Shown here piece after piece: positions 7,592-16,281 of a stretch of DNA of 64,000 bases. The notes under the pieces are model-generated. The model ran no database searches, was not told where the DNA came from, and saw nothing but the letters and a program-made list of their open reading frames with translations. Position numbers and translations under genes: made by a program. Position 1 is the stretch's first letter. Each line of letters begins with the position of its first letter. The DNA comes from Spirulina subsalsa PCC 9445 (lineage in GTDB: Bacteria > Cyanobacteriota > Cyanobacteriia > Cyanobacteriales > Spirulinaceae): the NCBI RefSeq assembly GCF_000314005.1, contig NZ_JH980292.1, forward strand, positions 1,190,964-1,254,963, read 5' to 3'.

Positions 7592-8905
7592 ATGACTGAA
7601 GAACCTGTGAACAATGTTCCTGAAAGGATGACGGAGGGGGAAAAGGGGAAAATCCAACCTCGTCAGGGGCGTTTAGATGCCCTTGGGAGGCGGGTGGGCG
7701 AGTTGTTGGGCAATACGACTCATAAGGTGCAGCAAGCCCTTCCGGTGGGTCAGGTGGCTCAACAAACCCTACGCTGGTTTACTGTGAGTGAGGAACGGGT
7801 GGCGGAAATTTTGGCGGCAGTGCGGGAGGAGTTGCCCACGACGGAGGCGCTGTTAATTGGTAAACCCCAAGCGGGGAAAAGTTCCATTGTGCGGGGGTTA
7901 ACGGGGGTTTCGGCGGAAATTGTCGGGCAGGGGTTCCGCCCCCATACCCAAAATACTCAACGTTATGCCTATCCGTCGGAGGAGCTTCCGTTGTTGATTT
8001 TTACGGATACGGTGGGCTTAGGGGACATTAATCAGGATACGGAGGGCTTGATTGAGGAGTTGCTGGGGGATTTGGCGCAGGAGACGAAACGGGCGCGGGT
8101 CTTGATTTTGACGGTAAAAATTAATGATTTTGCCACGGATACGTTGCGGCGAATTGCTCAAAAGTTGCGGCAACAGTATCCGATGGTGCCTTCTGTGTTG
8201 GCGGTGACTTGTCTCCATGAGGTGTATCCCAAGGAGGTGATGGAACATCCGCCCTATCCGCCGGATTTGCCGGAGGTGGGGCGGGTTTTGACGGCGCTGC
8301 AAGGGGATTTTGCGGGGTTATGCGATCGCACGGTTTTATTAGATTTTACGTTAGAAGAAGATGGCTTTACCCCGGTTTTCTACGGTTTGGAAGCCCTGCG
8401 GGATACCTTGGCGGATCTGTTGCCCGAAGCAGAAGCTAAGGCCATCTATCAGTTGTTGGATGAAGGGGCAGGGGAACAGTTGGGGATGTTATACCGGGAT
8501 GTGGGGCGGCGTTATATTTTGGCGTTTTCGGTGATGGCGGCGACAGTGGCGGCGGTACCGTTACCGTTTGCAACGATGCCTGTTTTAACCACGTTGCAGG
8601 TGTCTTTAGTAGGGGTTTTAGGGCAATTATACGGCCAGACTTTGACTCCTTCTCAAGCGGGGGGTGTGGTGAGTGCGATCGCCGGAGGATTTTTAGCCCA
8701 AGCCATTGGCCGCGAGTTAATCAAGTTTATCCCCGGTTTAGGCAGTGTGATTGCTGCCTCTTGGGCGGCCGCCTATACTTGGGCGTTAGGGGAGGGGGCT
8801 TGTGTTTATTTTGGCGATTTAATGGGGGGGAAAAAACCGGATCCCCAAAAGATTCAACAAGTCATGCGGGAAGCTTTTGATGCCGCAAAACAACGGTTTA
8901 AGTAG
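7592..8905 (+). CDS. GTPase with C-terminal DUF697 membrane domain
   Basis: 437 residues. A G domain occupies about residues 75-280: P-loop GKPQAGKSS (90-98), FTDTVGLGD as switch II, and VLAVTCLHE in the place of the base-recognition motif (not a canonical NKxD). Residues ~310-410 are hydrophobic and Gly/Ala-rich (YILAFSVMAATVAAVPLPFATMPV, AIAGGFLAQAIGRELIKFIPG), typical of DUF697, which associates with membranes. Dynamin-like or Era-like GTPases of this type are common in cyanobacteria with unknown roles. The TAG stop overlaps the left TA+G boundary of MITE copy B, so the end of the gene is set by that insertion. Confidence 0.85.
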   Translation: MTEEPVNNVPERMTEGEKGKIQPRQGRLDALGRRVGELLGNTTHKVQQALPVGQVAQQTLRWFTVSEERVAEILAAVREELPTTEALLIGKPQAGKSSIVRGLTGVSAEIVGQGFRPHTQNTQRYAYPSEELPLLIFTDTVGLGDINQDTEGLIEELLGDLAQETKRARVLILTVKINDFATDTLRRIAQKLRQQYPMVPSVLAVTCLHEVYPKEVMEHPPYPPDLPEVGRVLTALQGDFAGLCDRTVLLDFTLEEDGFTPVFYGLEALRDTLADLLPEAEAKAIYQLLDEGAGEQLGMLYRDVGRRYILAFSVMAATVAAVPLPFATMPVLTTLQVSLVGVLGQLYGQTLTPSQAGGVVSAIAGGFLAQAIGRELIKFIPGLGSVIAASWAAAYTWALGEGACVYFGDLMGGKKPDPQKIQQVMREAFDAAKQRFK

Positions 8906-8982
8906 GGCTTGCCTTTTTCCGATTCCCCTTCCTGTTCCCTGTTGCCTGTTTTCCACCCAGAGTAGAGTTATTCAGCAAACCC
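8905..8982. mobile_element. MITE copy B (78 bp, TA-flanked)
   Basis: Starts GGGCTTGCC and ends TTATTCAGCAAACCC, with TA at 8903-8904 and 8983-8984. Its sequence nearly matches the right part of copy A (2443-2520), including GAGTAGAGTTATTCAGC, and lacks the left half. The TAG stop of the GTPase gene is formed by the flanking TA plus the first G of the element. Confidence 0.65.
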
Positions 8983-9008
8983 TAGATAGGATGGCTATGG
9001 GGAGTGGC

Positions 9009-10538
9009 TCAAGATTCCCCGGGGGTATAGATTCTCATTTCCCCTGAGTCTAAACGATTCATATAATCTTTTAAATCTTGCCCGACCTGTCCACAGAGGA
9101 AATAAGCACCGATGAGGTTGGGCAAGGCCATTGCTAATAACATCCCATCACTAAAATCAATGACTGGACCGGGGGCGGCAATGGAGCCGAGGAAGGTGGC
9201 AAAGAGAAACAGAACTTTATAAACAATCATCGCCCGTCCTCCGGTGAGATAGTCCCAACAGCGCTCGCCATAGTACCCCCAAGAAATCATCGTCGAGAAG
9301 GCAAAGAGGAAAACGGCGATCGCTAAAATGGCCGGAAACCAAGGAATCGCACTGCCAAAGGCGGCTGAGGTCAATTCAGCACCGGCTCCCTGTTCGCGCA
9401 GGTCTGCCAAAGCGGGATCATTATAAGCCCCGGTAATGACAATGACGAGGGCGGTCATATTACAGACCAAAACAGTATCAATAAAGGGTTCTAACAGGGC
9501 GACAATGCCCTCCCGCACCGGTTCCTCAGTTTTGGCGGCTGAATGGGCGATCGCCGCGGAGCCAATTCCAGCCTCGTTGGAAAAGGCGGAACGTCTTAAT
9601 CCTTGGGCAATCACCCCGACAATGCCCCCTTGTACCGCTTGGGGATTAAAGGCTTCTGTAAAAATAGTGGCGATCGCACCGGGAATTTCTGTAAAATTAA
9701 CCAACAGAATAAACAGCGCCGCTAACACATATAAACCACACATAGCCGGCACCACCGCCCCAGCGACCTGGCCAATGCGTTCCACCCCTCCGATAATCAC
9801 CAACCCCACTAAACCCGCCAGAATTAAACCGTAGAGCCAAGGGGGTAAAATGGGTAAAATGCGGGAAACCGCCCCATAGGATTGGTTGGCTTGAAACATA
9901 TTTGCCCCCCCAAAAGCCCCAAAGATGCAAAACACAGAAAAGACAATGGCCAACACCCTCCCCAAGATTCCTTGACCCATTTCCGCTAATCCTCGGGACA
10001 GATAACGCATCGGCCCCCCGGAAATTGTGCCATCGGGATTGACTACCCGGTACTTCTGCCCGAGGGTACATTCCACAAATTTACTCGTCATGCCGAAGAG
10101 TCCCCCCACCGTCATCCAAACCACTGCACCGGGGCCTCCCATGCTAACCGCGATCGCCACTCCCGCAATATTCCCCAATCCCACCGTTGCCGACAAGGCC
10201 GTTGCCAGCGCCTGAAAATGGGACACCTCCCCTTCATCTTCGGGATCATCATACTTCCCCCGCACCACATCCACCGCGTGCTTAAAAGCCCGAATATTAA
10301 TAAACTTCATGCGGATGGTGAAAAACACCGCCCCCGTAATCAGCCACAGCACAATAAAGGGAAATCCTGTCCCCGCATCAAACAACAAAACCCCGAAAAT
10401 AACATTATTGACAAACCAAGTAAACCCCTCACTCAGGCCGTCTAAAAATCCCGGCGTTGCTGTACCCTCTTGAGCTAAGGCCTGAACCTGAGTCACCAGT
10501 AGCACCAAGACAAAATAAATCCATAGTTTACGTCTCAT
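9009..10538 (-). CDS. Sodium:alanine/glycine symporter (AGCS family)
   Basis: 509 residues. A signal-like first helix (IYFVLVLLVTQVQALA) is followed by about ten transmembrane segments. AGCS hallmarks seen: TIRMKFINIRAFKHA, ALATALSATVGLGNIAGVAIAV (cation/substrate site), GGPGAVVWMTVGGLFGMTSKFVE, QGLRRSAFSNEAGIGSAAIAHSAA and SWGYYGERCWDYL. The protein imports alanine, glycine or related amino acids with Na+ across the plasma membrane. It stands alone; exact substrate not determinable. Confidence 0.94.
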   Translation of the reverse strand: MRRKLWIYFVLVLLVTQVQALAQEGTATPGFLDGLSEGFTWFVNNVIFGVLLFDAGTGFPFIVLWLITGAVFFTIRMKFINIRAFKHAVDVVRGKYDDPEDEGEVSHFQALATALSATVGLGNIAGVAIAVSMGGPGAVVWMTVGGLFGMTSKFVECTLGQKYRVVNPDGTISGGPMRYLSRGLAEMGQGILGRVLAIVFSVFCIFGAFGGANMFQANQSYGAVSRILPILPPWLYGLILAGLVGLVIIGGVERIGQVAGAVVPAMCGLYVLAALFILLVNFTEIPGAIATIFTEAFNPQAVQGGIVGVIAQGLRRSAFSNEAGIGSAAIAHSAAKTEEPVREGIVALLEPFIDTVLVCNMTALVIVITGAYNDPALADLREQGAGAELTSAAFGSAIPWFPAILAIAVFLFAFSTMISWGYYGERCWDYLTGGRAMIVYKVLFLFATFLGSIAAPGPVIDFSDGMLLAMALPNLIGAYFLCGQVGQDLKDYMNRLDSGEMRIYTPGES

Positions 10539-10657
10539 TTGGAAAGTGATACGTCATGTATTGATAACAACGCCCCCAAAATAACCACCTTCTGACCCAG
10601 AAAGTGTTAATTCTAAACATTTTCTTGCACAATTTATGATATAGAGTTAAGTTATTA

Positions 10658-10755
10658 TTTAGCTCATCGTCACGAAGTGAACGCAAAGCGTTGCGTAGCA
10701 AAGCGTTGCGTAGCAAAGCGTTGCGTAGCAAATGTCAGTGTCGGGAGGATGTCAC
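10658..10755 (+). mobile_element. tnpB-less IS605-type element (LE-RE fusion)
   Basis: Begins TTTAGCTCATCGT, as does the left end of the complete element at 21614, and ends GTGTCGGGAGGATGTCAC, as does its right end at 23207. Between them are CACGAAGTGAACGC and three tandem copies of a 15-bp unit (GCGTTGCGTAGCAAA), also seen in the large element. The join occurs at GTGTCGGGA, present in both LE and RE of the full copy, so this is best read as an internal-deletion derivative. It lies just upstream of the universal stress gene. Confidence 0.7.
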
Positions 10756-10790
10756 ATAAATGTGCAAGACAGAAACAAAAACCATTACTT

Positions 10791-11219
10791 ATGAGTTTAT
10801 TTACCAGCGATCGCGTCCTTGTTCCCATTGACTTTTCAGACGAGTCCTTTCAAACCCAAGCAGAAGCCTTAGACTTTGTAGAAGATCCCAGAAAACTGCA
10901 TATTATTCATGTTCTCCCCCATCTTAACCCCGCAGAACCCGGCATGGCTTGGGGAAAAATTGATGATAAAACTCGCAAAGAAAATGTTTTAAAACACCTC
11001 CATAGTCGCTTACCTAATGCAGAAGAAGAAGGGGTTAATTTTCATATTGCCGTAGGAGATCCTAGTTCAGAAATTATTGATTATGCCAAAGCTCAAAAAA
11101 TCACCCTAATTGTCATTTCTTCTCATGGATTTAGTGGGTTAAAACGCTTTTTATTAGGGTCAGTTGCAGAACGAATTGTCCGCCATGCCCCTTGTCCCGT
11201 TCTAGTCAGAAGACATTAA
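10791..11219 (+). CDS. Universal stress protein (UspA family)
   Basis: 142 residues from the chosen ATG; an in-frame extension upstream to 10677 is translated repeat sequence of the mobile element (KRCVAKRCVAKRCVA) and is rejected. One Usp domain: VLVPIDFSDES at the N-terminus, LHIIHVLP, then the nucleotide-binding signature SSHGFSGLKRFLLGSVAERIV and HAPCPVLV. Usp proteins bind ATP or cAMP and are induced by starvation or stress. The promoter would have to lie in or near the inserted element at 10658-10755. Confidence 0.92.
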   Translation: MSLFTSDRVLVPIDFSDESFQTQAEALDFVEDPRKLHIIHVLPHLNPAEPGMAWGKIDDKTRKENVLKHLHSRLPNAEEEGVNFHIAVGDPSSEIIDYAKAQKITLIVISSHGFSGLKRFLLGSVAERIVRHAPCPVLVRRH

Positions 11220-11461
11220 GGTAAACTATCTGTAAAAAAATCATCATCAGCCAAGCAATTTATTCAACTCTTGCCATTTTATGACCAACCTACTTGAGTC
11301 GTGCAAAAAATACTCGCCTGCAATCCAGATAGGACAATAGCCTAGAGTTCACCTCCCATGAAGACTAGCTATAACTGAAACTTGGCAAGCCATGAAAATG
11401 TTAGCTTAAGAAAAGCAGAAATCCCAGACATTAAAGCCGATTTCTCCTACTTTCATTCTCC

Positions 11462-13771
11462 TTATAAACTAGCTAGTTGATGTTGAATAGTTGTTAGAGG
11501 AACTTGATAAAAATAATCCTGTTTAAAGTAGGCTTCCTCAATGGCTTCTAAGAACAAATTTAAGGCTATTTTCTCCAGAGTAAGAGGCGGCCAATAATCA
11601 TCAATCGTGATCATTTCTCCATCACGCACCACAGAAAACCCAATCTCTTCCAAAGCCGCTAAACCTAATCTAACAATTTGTGAATTTATAGCTAATTTTT
11701 CGCCAATTTGTGCTACAAGAACCTGTTTTTTGGTGCGGAAGAGATACTTTGCAATGCCTTGGAGTTGCTGCCAAATTTGGGCAGAGTTGAGGGGAGGAGG
11801 AGAAGGATAAGCTAAGGCCAGTTTGCGGGAGGCTGACAGAGCGCCGCGATGGGATAATAATAAATCATCCCAACTCGATGGACAAGTGGTTAATACCGTA
11901 CAACTTTCTGAGGGATTGGGGGTAAAAACGTCCCCTCGGTAATCAACAATCCATTCCCCCTCCATTACCTCTGCATAAACAGACACTTCTCGAACATCAA
12001 CCAGACGTACTTGATAGCCTTTTTCTCCAGATTTTTCACTCCAATTAAAGTCTAGTTCAACTAAAGCATCATAGCGTTTCTGCTCAGAAAGTTCTGTGCT
12101 GTAGTGTCCCCACCAAATGCCGGGGAATCCTTTCATCTCTGATGAATCACAAAGCTGGAAAGTGGTTTTGATATATTTAATTTTTTCCCGATTAATAGGG
12201 TCTTCAATATTCTTGTTAAATAACCGACGAAACCAGCAATTTTTTATCAAAAGTTTAGGCACAGGATTCCCCATGCCACAGGGTTCTAATACACTTAATT
12301 CTCGAAATAAACTTTGCCCTAACTCCGCAACAGTTACCACTAAATCTGCTTGTATTTTGGGTTTTAATAGATTTAGATCCGGAAACCTGTGCCGCATTTC
12401 TTGTTCAAGGGCTTCTTTAAATAGGGGTAAATTTTCTAGCCTAATACTTAATCCTGCGGCGTAGGGATGCCCCCCAAAGCGGTGCATTAAATGCTGTTGA
12501 CTTGCTAGGAGTTCATAGAGATCAATTCCTTCAATAGAACGGGCTGAACCTTTGGCAAAAGCGGGCTGTTCTTCCTGTTCTTCTGTGCTTAAAAGAATAG
12601 TAGGGCGGTGGTATTCTTGGGCAATTTGTCCGGCGACTAATCCTAGGACACCTACAGACCATTGAGGATCATCTAGGATAATAATAGGGGTAGTGGATAG
12701 GTCAACTTGAGCGAGTCGTTTTTTAACGGCTTCAACTACAGCATTTTGTAGTTCTTTCCGTCGAGCATTGGCAAGTTCTGCATCTTGGGCTAATTTTTGG
12801 CAGCGTTCTTGATCAGAATTGGTTAACAGTTCAACGACATATTCAGCCTTGCCATAGATGCGACTGACGGCGTTAATTCGGGGGCCTAAACCAAAGGAAA
12901 TATCAGTCACACGGTCGCCGTTTCTTTGACAAAGTTTCAGTAATTCTGCTACCCCGGGGCGTGTGGGGCTGCCCTGTTGTGTTTTTAACTGTTTAATTCC
13001 CTGTTTTGCTAAGTAGCGACAATCCCCTTTTAGGGCGACTAAATCGGCAATTAAACCAATGGCGACTAAATCTAAAAGTTCGACTAAAGGTTTTCGGGGA
13101 ATATCTGGAAATGCGGCATATAAAGCTTCAACTAATTTATAGGCAACGGCTACCCCCGATAAATGATAAAGGGGGTGTTCTTCGTGGAAGTAACGAGGAT
13201 TAATAATGGCTGTAACAGGAGGACGTTCTGGGGGTAAAGTATGATGATCGGTCACAATAATATCAATGCCCCAGTCTTGGGCTTGTATAATTTCTGTTAG
13301 GTTGGTGCTTCCCGTGTCGCAGGTGACGATTAATTGTGTCCCCCCTTGGGCTAATTTTTCGATGCCGGGGAGATTCAAACCATGAGATTCTGTTAAGCGA
13401 TTGGGGATATAATAATTTAGCTGCAAGTGTTGGGTTAAAAACTGTCCTAGTCCTTCCCAGAGAACACTGGTTGAGGTGACACCATCTGCATCAAAATCTC
13501 CCCAAATTGTAACTCGTTCCCCCCGTTCTCTGGCTTGTTGCAAGCGTTGAATCGCCCATTTCATCTCCTGTCCAAATTCTAAGGGACTGCTGGGCGTATA
13601 ATGACGATCTGGGTCTAAAAAGGGGGGTAAGTCGGCGGGGTTTTGTAGCCCCCGTTGCCAGAGTAATTGAGCGGCGAATTTTCCGCTAGACTGGGGGCAG
13701 AATTTCTGCACAATCTCTAGAAATTCGGGGGGAATTTCAAAGGTGGGGGCAATTTGCCATTGTTGCTGCAT
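11462..13771 (-). CDS. recJ: Single-stranded-DNA-specific exonuclease RecJ
   Basis: 769 residues. RecJ degrades ssDNA 5' to 3' in RecF-pathway recombination, mismatch and base-excision repair. The DHH phosphoesterase motifs are present: VTIWGDFDADGVTS (about 86-99), TCDTGSTN (about 150), VTDHHTLP (about 173-180) and HLSGVAVAYKLVEAL; DHHA1 follows (HRFGGHPYAAGLSI, about 430-443), then an OB-like domain (FPGIWWGHYS). A further ~200 residues, ending in a winged-helix-like part, exceed the E. coli length (577) and fit the longer cyanobacterial form. Confidence 0.95.
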   Translation of the reverse strand: MQQQWQIAPTFEIPPEFLEIVQKFCPQSSGKFAAQLLWQRGLQNPADLPPFLDPDRHYTPSSPLEFGQEMKWAIQRLQQARERGERVTIWGDFDADGVTSTSVLWEGLGQFLTQHLQLNYYIPNRLTESHGLNLPGIEKLAQGGTQLIVTCDTGSTNLTEIIQAQDWGIDIIVTDHHTLPPERPPVTAIINPRYFHEEHPLYHLSGVAVAYKLVEALYAAFPDIPRKPLVELLDLVAIGLIADLVALKGDCRYLAKQGIKQLKTQQGSPTRPGVAELLKLCQRNGDRVTDISFGLGPRINAVSRIYGKAEYVVELLTNSDQERCQKLAQDAELANARRKELQNAVVEAVKKRLAQVDLSTTPIIILDDPQWSVGVLGLVAGQIAQEYHRPTILLSTEEQEEQPAFAKGSARSIEGIDLYELLASQQHLMHRFGGHPYAAGLSIRLENLPLFKEALEQEMRHRFPDLNLLKPKIQADLVVTVAELGQSLFRELSVLEPCGMGNPVPKLLIKNCWFRRLFNKNIEDPINREKIKYIKTTFQLCDSSEMKGFPGIWWGHYSTELSEQKRYDALVELDFNWSEKSGEKGYQVRLVDVREVSVYAEVMEGEWIVDYRGDVFTPNPSESCTVLTTCPSSWDDLLLSHRGALSASRKLALAYPSPPPLNSAQIWQQLQGIAKYLFRTKKQVLVAQIGEKLAINSQIVRLGLAALEEIGFSVVRDGEMITIDDYWPPLTLEKIALNLFLEAIEEAYFKQDYFYQVPLTTIQHQLASL

Positions 13772-13950
13772 CGTGGGAGTTAATTGATTAAGGGTGAGTG
13801 ATTCAATGTTTAGGAGTAGTTTAGAAAACCTTAGTGAGTTTGAACGGAGTTGTTATAAAGTTCCCTTGTCGGGGTGAAGTTTTCCGGCTTTTACCACAAC
13901 CGACTGAGGACTGCTATATGATTAAAATATTAACCCTCAGATCGACTGTA

Positions 13951-15456
13951 ATGTTGTTGAATGACGAACTGTTGTTAGATTATCGGCGCTGTGAACGTCG
14001 ATCCTACTTAAACGTCTATGGTGACATATCCCAACGTGAACCGGAACGGGATTTTGTCCTGAAACTACGGCAAGAAAACCGCTTGCAGGTAATGGAGTTT
14101 TTGGCGGGACGGGAACACTGCACCCCTCATTTTCCGGCCTCGGATTGGCAGCTAGGAGCGAAGCAGACGGCTGAATGGATGGCTGAGGGTGTAAATTTAA
14201 TTGAGCGGGGGGTTTTGTTGCTCCATGAGCCGATTTCTCGGGTGTTGGCGGAGTTGAGTCCTGAAGGGGAGACGGATGGGGATGCCGAGAGGCGAGGGGA
14301 GTCGGTTGTTTTCGTGGGTCGTCCGACGCTGTTGGTGAAACAACCGGGACAGTCTCGTTGGGGGGATTGGTGTTATGTGCCTGTGAATATTCGCTTAGGG
14401 AAGCGTGCGAAACCGGAATATAAGATTGTCTCGGCGTTTCATGCCTATTTGTTGGGACGTTTGCAGGGGGAAAGACCTTTAGAAACTCAGTTAATCTTAA
14501 GAGATTTGGATTACTACGGGGTGGATTTAACGGTGTGGTTTCCCCGTTTAGCGGAAACTTTGGCTGGATGTTGGCAGATGTTGGCGGAAAAACGGGAGCC
14601 GGAGGTGTTTATTTCTAGGCAGCGCTGCGGTTTGTGTCACTGGCATTCCTCCTGTCATGCGATCGCACAAACTCAACAACATCTCTCTCTTGTCCCAGGT
14701 GTCACCCCCAGTCGCTACGAAGAATTACAGCAACTGGGGGTTAATAGTTTGGAACAACTCGCTCATTTTACCCTGCCAGAAGTGACCGAAAACCTTGATT
14801 TCACCGTCGGGGAACAGTTACAACTGCAAGCGCTGGCCTTGTGGGACAATAAGCCCATTTTACGACCTCAAGCACCCTACCACTTTAAACAACAATTGCC
14901 CCAGAATACCATTGAACTCTATTTTGATATAGAAGCTGAACCGGAGCGCAATGTGGATTATTTACTGGGGGTTCTCTATGTTAACCACACCACCCAAACC
15001 CAGAAATTTTATACTTTTTTGGCCGAACAACCGGAAGATGAACCGTTTATCTGGCATCAATGTTTAGCCTTATTTGAACGGTACCCCCAGGCCCCGATTT
15101 TTCACTTTGCTGATTATGAGGTAGACACCGTAAAACGCTTGAGTCGCTCCTATGGTATCCCCTCCCAACCTTGGCGTAAGTTTCTCCAGCGCTTTGTTGA
15201 TATTCACCACTGGGTTACAGCGTCGGTGGTGGCTCCGGTGGAAAGTTATTCTCTGAAATCTTTGGCTAAGTGGTTGGGGTTTGAATGGCGAGATCCGGAT
15301 ATGAGTGGGGATCAAACGGTGTGCTGGTATGATCAATGGTTGCAAAAAGGCGATCGCCATTATCTAGATGCCATTGTGCGCTACAACGAAGATGATTGTC
15401 GCGCTACTTATCATCTCAAAATGTGGTTACAGGAGTTTTTGAATGGCGAACCGTGA
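13951..15456 (+). CDS. TM0106-type RecB-like nuclease with RNase H-like domain
   Basis: 501 residues from ATG 13951, where LNDELLLDYRRCERRSYLNVYGD gives the family's usual beginning; an in-frame extension to 13834 is less likely. A Cas4/RecB-type N-terminal half carries the first Cys (RRCERRSYL) and a cluster RCGLCHWHSSCH (about 225), the pattern of an Fe-S or zinc site. The C-terminal half has an RNase H-like exonuclease: LYFDIEAEPE (about 329) and YNEDDCRATYHL (near 482). DNA repair or RNA/DNA processing role is likely but not defined. It is divergent from recJ, 179 bp apart. Confidence 0.85.
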   Translation: MLLNDELLLDYRRCERRSYLNVYGDISQREPERDFVLKLRQENRLQVMEFLAGREHCTPHFPASDWQLGAKQTAEWMAEGVNLIERGVLLLHEPISRVLAELSPEGETDGDAERRGESVVFVGRPTLLVKQPGQSRWGDWCYVPVNIRLGKRAKPEYKIVSAFHAYLLGRLQGERPLETQLILRDLDYYGVDLTVWFPRLAETLAGCWQMLAEKREPEVFISRQRCGLCHWHSSCHAIAQTQQHLSLVPGVTPSRYEELQQLGVNSLEQLAHFTLPEVTENLDFTVGEQLQLQALALWDNKPILRPQAPYHFKQQLPQNTIELYFDIEAEPERNVDYLLGVLYVNHTTQTQKFYTFLAEQPEDEPFIWHQCLALFERYPQAPIFHFADYEVDTVKRLSRSYGIPSQPWRKFLQRFVDIHHWVTASVVAPVESYSLKSLAKWLGFEWRDPDMSGDQTVCWYDQWLQKGDRHYLDAIVRYNEDDCRATYHLKMWLQEFLNGEP

Positions 15457-15700
15457 AGAGGCAAGAGGGGGTAATAGGGAATAGGGATTAGGGAATAGGG
15501 AGTTGGGAGTCGGTGTAGGGGCGCAATGCCTGCACCCTAGGGAGTCGGGGGGAGGGGGAGAGAGGGAGACAAGGAATTAAGACTGATTACTTATTACCTA
15601 TTACCTCCTCCCTGTTCCCCGTTCCCTAAAATAAAAGAGTTTTGGCTATTCACTAGCCACTATTCCCCTGCTCCCCTGGGTGTTATTCAGCAAGCCCTAA
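15457..15700. repeat. Purine-rich tandem-repeat gap with a MITE-type end
   Basis: Contains GGGAATAGGGATTAGG-type repeats (from 15475), a CTATTACCTCCTCCCTGTTCCCC stretch split around 15597-15625, and ends in TTATTCAGCAAGCCCTA (15683-15699), a MITE right end without a matching left end. No gene is visible. Confidence 0.5.
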
Positions 15701-16222
15701 CTATTGACCTATTTGAGATTCCATCATTTGTTGAACTCGTTGTTGCAAGGTTTCATCTTGCTGAATCGTGTTATAAATCTCAGAAAAACGATCCGGAGCT
15801 AAACCTTCACTTTGCAGCGCGTTTTCCATTTGGACTTGTGTACGCTGACGCAAAGGTTCAATTTGAGCCACGATAGTATCTAACTTTTCTTTTTCTTGAT
15901 TCGTTAGCGCAGGAGTGGGTTCTGCTTGATTGCGGAATGCTTCTAAAATGGCATTAAAACGTTCTGGGGTGAATCCTTGTTCTTCCACAATTTCCACGGC
16001 TGACTCACGAAAAGCGAGTTCAATTTCCCCTAACTTTTGCCAAGCACTAACAAATTGTGCAAGTTCTCGCTCACTAATTGCCGCGCCACTCGCTTGAGCT
16101 ATATAATGATTGACAGTTGTTTGCTCCGACGCTGCGACTGCCATCGGGGCAAAAATAGAAATCTGAAGACCCAGCATGACAGCAACTAGCGCGCTTCCGG
16201 TGCAAAATCTGTGTTTTAACAT
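15701..16222 (-). CDS. DUF4168 domain secreted protein
   Basis: 173 residues. The N-terminus (MLKHRFCTGSALVAVMLGLQISIFAPMAVAA) is a good signal peptide with an AxA-type cleavage site near 31. The mature part holds two similar alpha-helical units of DUF4168: ISERELAQFVSAWQKLGEIE..ERFNAILEAF and LTNQEKEKLDTIVAQIEPLR..DRFSEIYNTI. A periplasmic or extracellular location is expected; function unknown. Co-transcription with the upstream dndD is possible, since both are on the minus strand with about 60 bp between. Confidence 0.85.
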   Translation of the reverse strand: MLKHRFCTGSALVAVMLGLQISIFAPMAVAASEQTTVNHYIAQASGAAISERELAQFVSAWQKLGEIELAFRESAVEIVEEQGFTPERFNAILEAFRNQAEPTPALTNQEKEKLDTIVAQIEPLRQRTQVQMENALQSEGLAPDRFSEIYNTIQQDETLQQRVQQMMESQIGQ

Positions 16223-16281
16223 GAAATAGGATTTTGTAACTACTCCCCTTCAGCTTATCGCGCTGGTTGGGAATCGGCAAC

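Noticed and set aside
10677-10790. N-terminal extension of the universal stress protein
   Set aside because: It is translated tandem repeat of the IS605-type element (KRCVAKRCVA); the domain begins at MSLFTSDRVLVPIDF.
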